This document shows positions 38,980-49,480 of a stretch of DNA of 64,000 nucleotides, in pieces. This DNA is from Cololabis saira (taxonomy: Eukaryota > Chordata > Actinopteri > Beloniformes > Belonidae): the NCBI RefSeq assembly GCF_033807715.1, contig NC_084587.1, forward strand, positions 21,003,017-21,067,016, in the 5' to 3' direction. The notes beneath the pieces were generated by a model. That model did not search any database. It was not told the DNA's origin and saw only the letters and a list, made by a program, of their open reading frames with translations. The first letter of the stretch is position 1. The number at the start of each line of letters is the position of its first letter. The translations under genes and the position numbers were made by a program.

Positions 38980-39225
38980 CATCAAATCTGTTCCTGTCCC
39001 AGGAAAGTGAAGATGAGGTGTGGGAGGGAGCCACCAGCCTTCCAGCTCTCCCTGCCTCCTGCTTCTCTCCCTGCCTCCTTTTCTTTCTCGCTCTGTGTGA
39101 CCGGGTCCCTCTCTCGACGTCAGCGCCGCTGCCTGTCCTCCCTCTTTCCTCTCCCTTTGCTCCTATCTCTCTCTGACTCCTCTGTACTCCGCCGCAGCTA
39201 CGGAACAACTGAGCCAAGCGCTTGA
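38980..39225 (-). other. Candidate first exon, 5' UTR ending in ATG
   Basis: On the minus strand a G+A-rich leader with retained CpGs (GTAGCTGCGGCGGAG; CAGCGGCGCTGACGTCGAG) ends GATTTGATG|GTAAGAAG. The ATG (38982-38980) is the last codon before a consensus donor, so translation would continue in phase 0 into the 339-nt exon as M-SKEAELDVKG. Weak points: the ATG lacks a purine at -3, and the upstream boundary is a guess set where GT microsatellites begin. If this ATG is not used, the first in-frame Met lies late in the next exon, leaving only the QFSTRPPSAEQPGF end coding. Confidence 0.45.
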
Positions 39226-39231
39226 GCGTGT

Positions 39232-39332
39232 GTGTGGTGTGTGTGTGTGTGTGTGTGTGTGTAAAAGTGTTCAAGAGCGAGTGAGCAGGAGAGAGAAAGA
39301 GTGTGTGTGTGTGTATGTATGTGTGTGTGTGT
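39232..39332. repeat. Two (GT)n arrays
   Basis: GT arrays at about 39232-39262 and 39301-39332, just upstream of the candidate first exon of the minus-strand gene, so they may lie in its promoter. Confidence 0.9.
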
Positions 39333-39408
39333 CTCGGGCCAGTTGCGGGCTCAACTGAGTCAACTGTGCCGCTCCACTCTGAGATGCTCAATGACACTGT
39401 GCGGCACA

Positions 39409-39480
39409 CTTCCTCACAGGCACACACACACCACACACACACACACTTCCTCACAGGCACACACACCACACACACACACA
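39409..39480. repeat. 37-bp tandem duplication with CA arrays
   Basis: CTTCCTCACAGG occurs at 39409-39420 and 39446-39457, each followed by an (AC)n array with a CC interruption. The period is 37 bp, so this is a recent two-copy minisatellite. Confidence 0.85.
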
Positions 39481-41082
39481 CCCCTCCTCTGCGAGGGGCA
39501 GGGAGGTGGGGGCATCGCCGAGCAGGAGAAGGAGGAGGGGGAGCGTGTGTCCCCCTGTCTTATTACCATTTGCGCTGCGAGCGGCCAGCCCGTCTCAGAG
39601 CAGCTTAGTTCTCCTGTGGGACCGTCCTGCCTCACACAAATGTGAGCGCACACACTTTAGCAACAACAAAAAAAGCTCCGTTCCTGACTCAAATTCAAAC
39701 AACACACTACACTTTTTTCTTCCAGTCAAGTCTCTTCTCTTCACAAAAATAAGAATAATAAACTATTTTTGTATTTCTCCTGCCTGAAACCATCTCAGAA
39801 ACAAACCCCCATCTTCCAGATGTGAGACTCAATGACAGGAAGAAATACACAAAAAAAACAAAAAGACATTAATTGACTTTTTATGTCCCTAAAAAGTCTG
39901 CCTCCTTTGTTTGATTTTCAACCTCTCTAATGAAAGACTAATGGAACGCAAGCAATCTGCCGCCACCAGCATGCGTGTGAACACACACACGCTCACAAGC
40001 GCCTCCTCTCCCCTCTCCTCCTCCTCCTTCTCATCCGTGGAGATTCTCAGATTTTAATTAAGAAAAAAATGAGGAAGAGGTTCCATTTTAGCCAAATTGG
40101 TCCCCACAGCAGCAAAGGTATAAGGGAATAAAATGAGGGATGGAGGAGTAAAGGGAGGCAGACACAGAGAAAAAGACACACTGGAGGATATCATAAAAAA
40201 GTAGAAGAAGAGGCAGGAGATCTAAGTTTCCTTTGACATAACATAGGACACATTTCAAACAATGAATACAACCCCCTTTCACCACTTTATTCTCCTTTCC
40301 GTTTGCTTTTTACTATAAATCCTCCCATCTTGTCTTCCACAGCCCATCTTTTACCCCCACTATCATTAGAAAAATGACAGACCAGGTGCCTCAGTCCACA
40401 GCAAGAGGGAGATGTCACAGTGATCTTTCCCCGGCAGGAGAACAAAAGAGAAAGGGACAGACAGAGAACTTCTCTCCCGAGCTGCATTAAAGAGCCTCTG
40501 GTCTATAAAGTCACATCAAATTTTGTGGTAAATTGCTGCAGACAGCTGCTTGGCTGTCTGTTAAAAGCCTTTTGTACCATGCACTAATGGCAGTACACTG
40601 TTAACCTTTGCTGAGATTATCACACCAGTCGTTACGGTTATGTACATGGGGGTTCTGGTCGCACAGAGGAAAGTGGAGTGTGTGTCCAACCACTTTAAAA
40701 TTGCACACTTGTGCCTTTTTTTTTTCTTTATTCACAGATTCAATTTACATCTTAACTCCGTTTCTGTCTCCGAATACGCCTTTGTCTGCTGTATCCTTTA
40801 TTTTTTTTATCCTCATTTCAAGATGTCTTTGTCGCCCTGCTTTTCTTTCACCTTTTCCTCTACCCATTCCTTCCCTCCTTCACGATTTGCATCGTGCACT
40901 GTCCCCTGTCCGTGTCCACAGGCAGCACAGTCGTCAAATGCATAATGTGTCACCTCTCACCCATGTACAGCCAGCTCTGCTCTTCACAAGTTATTGAAAA
41001 GGTAATTCATGAGGCTTAGGCTAATTATATTAAGTGACAATTTAGCCGCCAAGGTTCCTTTTTGCTCTCCAGATTTTTTTCC
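39481..41082. other. Non-coding DNA, no gene seen
   Basis: Unique sequence upstream of the minus-strand gene. A repeat-free stretch at 40995-41060 (AGGCTAATTATATTAAGTGAC) may be a small regulatory island. C+T-rich patches at 40000-40040 and 40845-40915. No exon recognised. Confidence 0.6.
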
Positions 41083-41127
41083 CTCCCTCTCTCTCTCTCT
41101 CTCTCTCCCCCTCTCTTTCTCTCTCTC
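41083..41127. repeat. (CT)n microsatellite
   Basis: An imperfect CT array interrupted by CCCC and TT. Confidence 0.92.
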
Positions 41128-41459
41128 GTCAGTAAATGTGCTAGTCTGTGGGTTTTTCAAGTGGCACTCAGGGTTTCAAGTCAAGCTGGTGGCTCAGCTT
41201 CTGACCTGGCTGGTTAATGGCTGTTATTTGTGGGAGGGAGGAGTGGATTCTTCCAATGGTGCTCACTCTTCTTCCTCATTTCTCTCCCACTTTTTTTCCC
41301 CTCCTCTCCCTTTGCCTCCCGCTGATAGTAATGCCATGTCGTAGAAAATACACGGATGAAGAAATTTGGAGGGGAAACGTAAAGGAAAAAGGAAATAGAA
41401 TGACCAAAATAAAAAATAAAAAAAATCACGTTTTTTGCTAGAAAGGATAGGAAAAAAAA

Positions 41460-41680
41460 GAATCCTGGAGATCCTCCGGCTCCTTTATTAAAACTATTAT
41501 TGTGCAGGACTTGAGAATTCCCTGCGGGGCAGGGGTTCATGTCGAAGCCCATATAATTAACTAGAGGCTCAGCTACGGATCAATTACCAGACAAGCAAGT
41601 GATAGCCGAATCAATGGAAGATCATCAGGCTCGTTATCAGTGTTGCAACTCATTAGAGCAAAAGTGAGGTAGAGAAAGAG
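41460..41680. promoter_or_regulatory. Candidate conserved regulatory island
   Basis: Repeat-free sequence with CATATAATTAACTAGAGGC (41550-41568), CGGATCAATTACCAG (41576-41590), and GAATCAATGGAAGATCATC (41609-41627). Homeodomain/PBX-type cores recur, and no open frame is notable. Regulatory function is inferred from texture. Confidence 0.35.
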
Positions 41681-41773
41681 GCAGAGCAAAAAGGGGGGGC
41701 ACGAAGATGGACGCTGCGGGGCAGTTGGGTGAGGCAGGAGACGAGGGGCAGGGTTGGTGGCAGCCCAGATGCT

Positions 41774-41811
<38 letters not shown>
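41774..41811. repeat. (GT)n microsatellite
   Basis: A perfect array of about 19 units. Confidence 0.96.
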
Positions 41812-41812
<1 letters not shown>

Positions 41813-44800
41813 TGAATCAGAGTGTGATGTGCTGCGTTCCTCATTAGCTGCCGCTGACTGGTGACTAGGGGAGCCCTGAACGATAAGGGCGGTCCGCTCG
41901 GTGGCAACAGTCACTGAGGCTTGTATGGATCAATACAAATGTGTGCATGAGGTTAAAGCTCTGCCATATCATCCTCACTGCACTCAAATCCTCAGAATGG
42001 GGTACAATTTTGCAATCTGAAAACCCAGAGAGGGACTGTCAGGAATAAAAAGTAACAAAAAAAAAGAAACCTTTAATTTTCAAATAGGTAAAATTAACCA
42101 AAACGTGACAAGCAATGGCAAAAGTACTAACCTCCCTATAGCAGCAATGGCGCATAACAACAGGTTGAATTAATACATATGTAGAGATTAAAAAATGTTG
42201 AAGTCATTTTAGTCACTTGGTCAGGTATTTCATCTTATCCACTGATCAGCATAATCCAATTAACAGACAAATCTATCAGCCTTTCTAAAAGATGAAGTTA
42301 TTCATTTCCATTGTCTTCTTATGTCTGTGTAATCTCACCTGCTCTGACCGTTTGAGGCATGGGCATCCTGTCTCACAGAAAATAGTTCAAGAGCAAAAGT
42401 GATTTTTTATTTTTTATTTTTTTACAATTATTATCACTATTTTTACATGAGAAACCAGCACATTTTTAAATGTAATGTTTTATTCAAGGGGGGGTTGCAT
42501 TCATCTTTTCTCCACCTTAACAGTTTTTTTTGTTCTCTTTCCCAGATGGTGCAGAACTACGCTGAAAAAGAAAATCTTTGCAGAGTAAGTTATCAGATGA
42601 TGATGATGTTTTCCTAACCCTAAACAAGAAGTTTTTAGATCCTCAAACAACCACTGAGTAAGAGAAAACCTTGTATATAAAATGCTGAGACACAAAAATC
42701 TCAAGATCTTCTCAATTCCTCGAACACAGGTAAAAGTTTGATTTCAGAACTACCACACGTTTTGTTTTGTTTTAAAAGGCACATTAACCGTTAAAAAATG
42801 TTTTACTATACATCATGTCAAACATTTCAAATTTAGTTATTTCATTTCCAGTTTCAAGCATTCTTTGTTTTCTTTCTGTTTTGTCTGTATTTATGAGGTA
42901 AAACAGTATATAATGAACAATTTGTCTGATACGCATCTTACTGGGGAAATTTTGACAGAAACCCTGCAGTGTGTTGATAGAAGCTGGCTGGCTTTGACTG
43001 CCTCTAATTTCAGATCGACTCATAAGCAGTTAATAAGTAGAAAATTGGCTGCTTAAGATGGACTGATGTTAGTGGACTTGTTTTCTTATTGAACGTGTTA
43101 CTGGCTCTGAAAGTGGGTTTTGGGGCAGCAGCATCACCGTGAAGTTAGTTTTAGGTTGGCCATTCGACATACATAATCTGTGGAGTGAAGACTGTAATGC
43201 TTCCAAATGACTCAATGCAGCGACTCCAAACATAATACAAACTGTAGTACAAAAAGGAACAAATGTGACATACCCATTTATATTACATTTGATGACTTCT
43301 TAATTCATATAATTCACATCCTAAACTAATGATCAGCAGAGTAACCAGCCTGAAATGAAATTCACTCCAGTAGAAGCAGGTTCTCATGCCTCTTTCTAAG
43401 CTCACTTTAAAGAGTTGACATGAAAAGTCAAAATAAAACATAGTGGTTAATTCATAATTTGGAATTGCTTAAATACTGTTAACATATATTGTTAACAGTA
43501 TTATTCTTTTTTACCGGGACTTAGATCTGGGCCATTCTGGATTACGTCGCCCTGTTATTCTACCACCAAACATCTCCATCCTCCAAATGCTGACCATTCT
43601 GTGCAATAAATCTAATAATAGCTCCTTTTATGACTTGTATGTAGTTATTTGTGCCCACATTTGGGAAAAAAAAGAAAAAGGAAGCTTGTGTCCCAGAACA
43701 CAAATTAATATATTAAGTTTCAAGACAGTTGAGAGTATGCTGGGACATGGGATGCAAGGTTTCAGAGCAGAAAATTGAATTGCAACAAGCCAATCGGCAT
43801 TATTGCCTCATATAATCAGGGTAATGTCTTCATGAGGTAAAAATTTAAAAATTAAAGCCTGTACAGCAAATAAAAGTGAGCATACGCTAAGTTCCTCTGC
43901 AAAAAGAAATAAAAAGAACCTACATGAAGGGAAAAAAAGATTTCTTTCACTTTTTATCATTTAACTGTAAGCATAAGGCAGAGTCCATCTCCACCCATGA
44001 AAACTTTCAACATTGCCATTGTGCTTCCCAAACACTGACATCTAATGCGTCAAATAGCCAAGAAATTGAGTTCAACAGCTCTTAAATGTGCAGAAACAAA
44101 ACAAGTAGTCCAAACAATTGTACGAAACACCCAGGGCTATATACAGTAGTTACTGCAATGATAATTACAATAACCACTTTCAGCTTCTACACACAAGCAA
44201 GTGCAGAAGAGTTGAAGATAAGGGCAGACAGAGGAAAGCGGAACAAGAAAATGTGTTTAGTGACGACGATAATGTGCTACAAAATCAAAATGATCAAAAA
44301 CCGCAAGAGGAAGATTGATGAGTCCTTGCTGCTGAGGGATGCCAGTCAAGACATTAGTTATTCTCAGATCGTCATGTGGAAACAGCATCTCCACTTCGTC
44401 TGCTCAGATGTTCGGCTCTTCCAAAAACTGCAAGAGTTTCTTTCTATTCAGGTCAGGTAAATCAAAATAAACAAAGCATTAGAGAAAATAATAATTATAG
44501 TTTGACACCAGTAGGAAGTGGCATTTCCAAGGCTGTGTGTGCTGCCTTTGTGCAGACTCACAAGAGACATAAGCAGGAGCACATGGCTGAGAGCTGCTAC
44601 TGTCGGTGACCTGATTTATGGTCATATTGTGTGTGCATGTGACAAGGAGCAGCGTGTCGATCAGATGGCACAAGGATAGAACTGTCACTGTTCTGCTACC
44701 ACTACAGGGCCACAAGACATCATATGACACCAACGGGAACAGCCTTCCACTTGTGATAGAGGAAGACTGAGAGAAAGATGTAGAAAAAGCCAGGCGAGGG

Positions 44801-45508
44801 CACCGAAAGGTCTGAGAGATGAGAGCGAGCCACATGATTGCCTGTGTCACTGATCGCTGCAATGTGGGCTCCACTAATAAGTGCACCTTTGTGAAAAAAC
44901 AAGAGGATAAAGACGCCGGCTGAGCGTCTTGGCTGGGTCTTATGAGTTCTTCACAGTTTTTATCTTGTAATGTAAGATGGCAAAAGGTTAATTGCTGAGA
45001 ACATGACATGCTAATGCTTGTTTGGCAATTCATGACCTGATGACACATGTTGTGCATAAAAGCACTCCACATGCCAGTTTTGTTTTTCCAAGCAGGAAAT
45101 ACAAGCAGCTACTCGCGAGGTCAGAGGAAAGAGCTACAATTTTATCAGCACCAGTGCACACGCATGCACAGTGGTCATGCATATGTTCACCTCTGGCCCT
45201 GCAGGAAGAAGGTTGACTGGACCTTTGTTCTCCTCCCCGGATTGCAACAAATCCTTCGACAACCTGTTGCTTTTCCTTTCCCTTTTCTGCACCCCCACTG
45301 TCACCCAACAACACAGGCTAACTAAAGTTTTCTTAAGACACAGTGCATTGTAAAAATTACTGAAACTTCATCATCACTTTTCATATGAATTTGTCTACCA
45401 AATATTTTTGTAATAATAGTTTTTAAAAAAATGTATGGGAAAAAAAGCAAAAAGATATTGATTTGATTATTGTAGCTTAAAAATGTAAAAATGTAAAATG
45501 TTTTACCC
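41812..45508. other. Non-coding DNA; long open frame at 44.5-45.1 kb
   Basis: Mostly AT-rich unique sequence. It includes a near-palindrome at 43472-43502 and a 197-codon minus-strand open frame at 45072-44479 that is not explained by simple repeats. Neither has family support. Small repeat-free patch at 45005-45065. No RNA gene recognised. Confidence 0.5.
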
Positions 45509-45592
45509 GTCCATCCATTATTTATACCGGCTTCTTCCCGGGAGCATGGGGGGTCTGCTGGGCCTTATCCCAGCTGTCTTTAGGTGAAATTA
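45509..45592 (+). mobile_element. Degraded LINE-like 3' fragment (fish repeat)
   Basis: Reads CCATCCATTATTTATACCGG, then GGGGGTCTGCTGGGCCTTATCCCAGCTGTCTTTAGGTGAAA in pieces. I recognise this as a diverged copy of a very common teleost repeat whose consensus runs CCATCCAT..TATACCGCTTATCC..GGGGG..GGAGCCTATCCCAGC..GGGTGAAAGG. Usually annotated as a LINE (CR1/L2-like) 3' end; the exact family is from memory. Only about 84 bp remain. Confidence 0.65.
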
Positions 45593-48500
45593 TCCAGTCA
45601 GCTTATAAATTCCTCAAATGTTGCCCATTTATTGATTACAGTGATTTTACCAGCATCAATTACATTATAAAGTAAAGCGGATATCGTCACAGACCTAAGA
45701 TATCTTGTATTTGGCATTCATGCAGAGCATAATTTTTCTTTATATCACTTTAATGGACTTCAAGCTATTATTAGTAATGATATCATCTATCACAAAAAAT
45801 TTAAAGGAACTAACAGAGTCACGGAGCATGGCTTTAGCTTACAGCAACTAAAATGTTCCTTGACCCCTTTCAAGTTGACCGCTGTGGTGTCAAATGGGAG
45901 CCCCGAGTCTGCGAAGTTACTTACATCAATGTTAACTTTTACTTTACAATTCCATCATGTTATGAGTAAAAACAGATAAATATGGCAGAACATATAACAG
46001 AAGATAGGGGTAGTGTAGGAAAAGGTATGTGGGAATCAGATGAAGAAGATGACCAGGGGTACAGTACTTTTAGAGCATTTCACAGAATTGTAAATTGGGG
46101 CAGACTGAGCCCATCCTTCAGACACTGCCTCCTCTTCCTTCCTTCTCTTTACTCCACAGCCTTTTCACGCTTACACTTGGATAATTCTTCTCTAATCATC
46201 TCTAGCTCCTCTCCTCCTCCACCCTCATTTACTTCCCTCACATCTCCCCTTCCATACCCTCTCCTCACCTCATCACACAGGCCTCCACTTCAGCCCTCCA
46301 CCGCTCTCCATCCCCTCGGCCCTGTCCTCTCTCACTGACCCGTGCTTCCCCCCAGTCACAGGGTGTTGTGTCTCTACCTGCCAGGCTCCCTGACAGCCCC
46401 ACGTCCCTCCCCTACCCCTGAGAGGAGACCGCCTGCCCATCCGGAACGCTGCCGTGGCAACCCTGCCAGCACCCCTGTCGTACCCCCTCCTCTTCCAGCA
46501 GCCCGCTCTCCACCAAACCCAACACAGAGTTTGAAGTCCGTCTGGGCGGTGTGTCCCTCTCTTATCTCATCCATGCAAACTTTCTGTCTCCCAAACTCTC
46601 ATTATTCTGTTTTTACCCTTCGCCTCTCTTTCTTGACCCCAGATTTTTTTTCCTTCTGACCTGACTAATACGTCTTTACCTCTTTGAGCTCTCTGCTCCC
46701 GTCTGCAGTCATAGAAACGATTTCTTCTTTTGCTGAGGCCCAAACAGAGCAGAGATAGAGGGTTTAGTGTCAGTGGTTGCTACACTGACCTTCATAACCG
46801 TTTACTTAAGGAGTGCAGTTGGTTGCAGCGAGGAGATGTACTTTACCAGAAAATGCTGCTTAAGAGGTTTGACTAAATAACCATAAAGGACTGAAAGTAA
46901 GACAGCAACTTCTAATGAAAAGTGAGTGTTTTTAATAGAACCAAAGACTTAATGATTATGAATACCCCAAAACATCTGATATTTCAGAATAAGTATTGCA
47001 TCAATTCTAGGCGCTGCCATCTGTGCATGCACTAAAAGACAAATACATGCTTGTAACTCTTTACATATTTAGCTGCTATATGTCTTCTTTTACTGGCTTA
47101 TTTCAGGAAAATGCAACAAAAGAGGTTGTCATGTTGCTTCGGTTAGCCCTCCACATCATTTGCAAAAGTGAAAGACCAAATCAGAGACACGTGCCAAAAA
47201 AAAGGAAGCGTCTCATAAGTGCTTTTAGTAATCCAAAATGTTAGATGACTATTATTATCTAGCAAATGTCTCAAAGCCACTTTAGATTTTAGATAAGTTG
47301 CACTAGCACCTTTAACTGCCATCTGTTACATGTCTACTTTTTTTTCTTTTCTTTTTTTTTGCCTTTATGCCAAAATCTGGACATAATGATGCTGTGGCGA
47401 TTGGTTTTTCAACTAAACCCACACATCAATAGGTGCTTGTTAGAATTTAGCAGTTTTTTTTTTTTTGCTACATGGAAAATCAGGGAAATGATCTAAAGAA
47501 ACCACTTTGACATAATGCTGCAGCTGATTCTATGACGAATATTTTTACACATCTATCTGTAATGGAACAGTTTTTACAGCGTCAGCCAAAAGACCAACCA
47601 AACTTTTGTCACATGCAGACCTTTCCGTCTGGGTATGACTGCATGAGCAAATATGTTTTAATAGATTTCATCAACCAGCTGGACATCTGCTCAGTGGTGA
47701 TGCTGTGATGTAATCATAGTCACGGATTATACCAATTAACCTTTGTGAGTAACAGGGAAGTCCACGGCTGTTCTGATGTTTTAAAAAAAAAGAAAAAAGA
47801 TAAATAATAAAATGAAATCAATGACCTCACAAAAGCTGAGACGCAGCCCAGAGGGTCTGTGTACCATCTGAAACTCCCCAAAAACAAATGCTGAGCTGGG
47901 AGGAAGGTGGGAACAAAAAAAAAACATGTGGGTTACATTAGCCAGGACAGTCTTTATTTATGGCGCACACATGACAAGGAACATAACCGCTAACACCACG
48001 ACAAACACACAAACACTTGTGATACTCCTCGCCAAAAAAATACTCCCAAATAAATGTCACACAAATCATTCTGTGGTAGTAAAAACCATTCGGCAAACAA
48101 ACAGGAAAGTTTGAGAAAAGTTTGGGTTGAATTCCGACTACCAGCACATTGTCCCCCCCCCCCCCTTATGTCTCATCTCTACTTAATCTTCTTCAGCTGT
48201 GCGGATATAGAAGAGAAAAGTAGGAACTCTAAATGTAATGCTTTTTCCCCCCCGTTCTTAATGTTCCGCATGATGACTGCCCCGACCAAATAATCAGCAC
48301 ATAAAAAAGTCATTTCAGCTTCTTTAGCAGGAAAACCATGGAGCGGCTCTAATGCACTGCCCATCTCTGCCCGACACTCCTCCAAACCACTTGTCATTGA
48401 GTACTACACACAGCTCTGGCAAAAATCAGTCCAGCGGAGGCTGAAAGGAAATATGAAGAAACGATTATAATTCTGCCATCAGGTTTCAATTACAAGAAAC

Positions 48501-48979
48501 AGGGAGGAGGGGTTAAGTGAACATCAAGTCATATTAAAATATATAGAAGGGCATTGGCATTGGGGGACTTTGCTGAAAGCTCTTGTGTATCAAAGCACAT
48601 TCTAACATGTGGCCAAGTTACATTATTTGATTATTACAGCCATAGCCACAGGTCTGGCGTGCCAGCGTTGACTTCCCGCTCTCACTGAGAACCACTTCCA
48701 CTGAGAACAAGAACCTATTAGCTGGATAACCTTGATGAGAGACAAAAAAGATGTCCTGTCTACATCTGGCATTCACAAAGTCTGGAAGCCAAACTCTTTT
48801 TGCAAACTCTGTTCTCTGTCGGGGGTTACATATGTGTCTGTGTTGCATTCCTGTGAAACGCGTCGGATAGATTAAAAAACAGAACGGACGTGAGGCTCTC
48901 GCTAATGAACATGCACTGTAATAACTACAAATGCATACACTTGAGCTGAGACTTTCAAAAGTGCCTGCTGCTTGTTATA
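45593..48979. other. Non-coding DNA, no gene seen
   Basis: AT-rich unique sequence with a C+T-rich segment at 46100-46520. A C-rich stretch at 46340-46550 is open in several frames but lacks coding character. A run of 13 C lies at 48153-48165. No exon or RNA gene recognised. Confidence 0.55.
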
Positions 48980-49480
48980 TCTCCCAGTCCCACATGAATC
49001 GACTTGAGCTCCGTTAATTCTTGCCTCGTAGCGTTTATGTCAGTCTTTCTCTCTTTGTCCTGACACAACGGCACACCAGACTCTGTCACCTGTCTCTGCA
49101 CGTTCAATCACTTCCAGAGAGGCAGAGGAATGGCCTCCACATTCCCAGAGGCAAAACATAAAGAGCTGCGAATGGACGGATGGATGGCGAGGGGGGGACG
49201 ACACTAACGGCTAAATTATTAAGTGACGCTTCACTTTGAGGCGCACAAACACACTCATAAGGCGGGAGAGTAAACGCATTAGAACAGTTAGCCCCCTGAA
49301 TGCTCCCGACAACTTGAGTACAAGCTAACTCGCGTCAAAATCATCAAACCACGGCTGGGGCTCTTAAAATTTTTACGCTGGTGCTTGAGGGGACCTAGTG
49401 GAGCCTCGGAGGCTGTCTGAGGGTGAGTGGCCCTGTCATCGCAGCCATTGCTGCCAATAAATAAATAAATATGGGAGGAA
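48980..49480. promoter_or_regulatory. Candidate conserved regulatory island
   Basis: Repeat-poor stretch: CTCCGTTAATTCTTGCCTCG (49010-49029), CGGCTAAATTATTAAGTGACGC (about 49208-49229), TCTTAAAATTTTTACGC (about 49362-49378). GGGGACCTAGTGG (49389-49401) matches the reverse CTCF core at most positions. Retained CpGs support functional constraint. No open frame of note. Confidence 0.3.

Noticed and set aside
44720..44902. Similarity of SGAHIAAISDTG to DRAM/FRAG1-type membrane proteins
   Set aside because: Only a short SDTG-like match; the surrounding residues and membrane layout do not fit that family.
46342..46659. Proline-rich open frame in a C-rich segment
   Set aside because: Multiple frames are open because of C richness, and the splice sites are not coherent.
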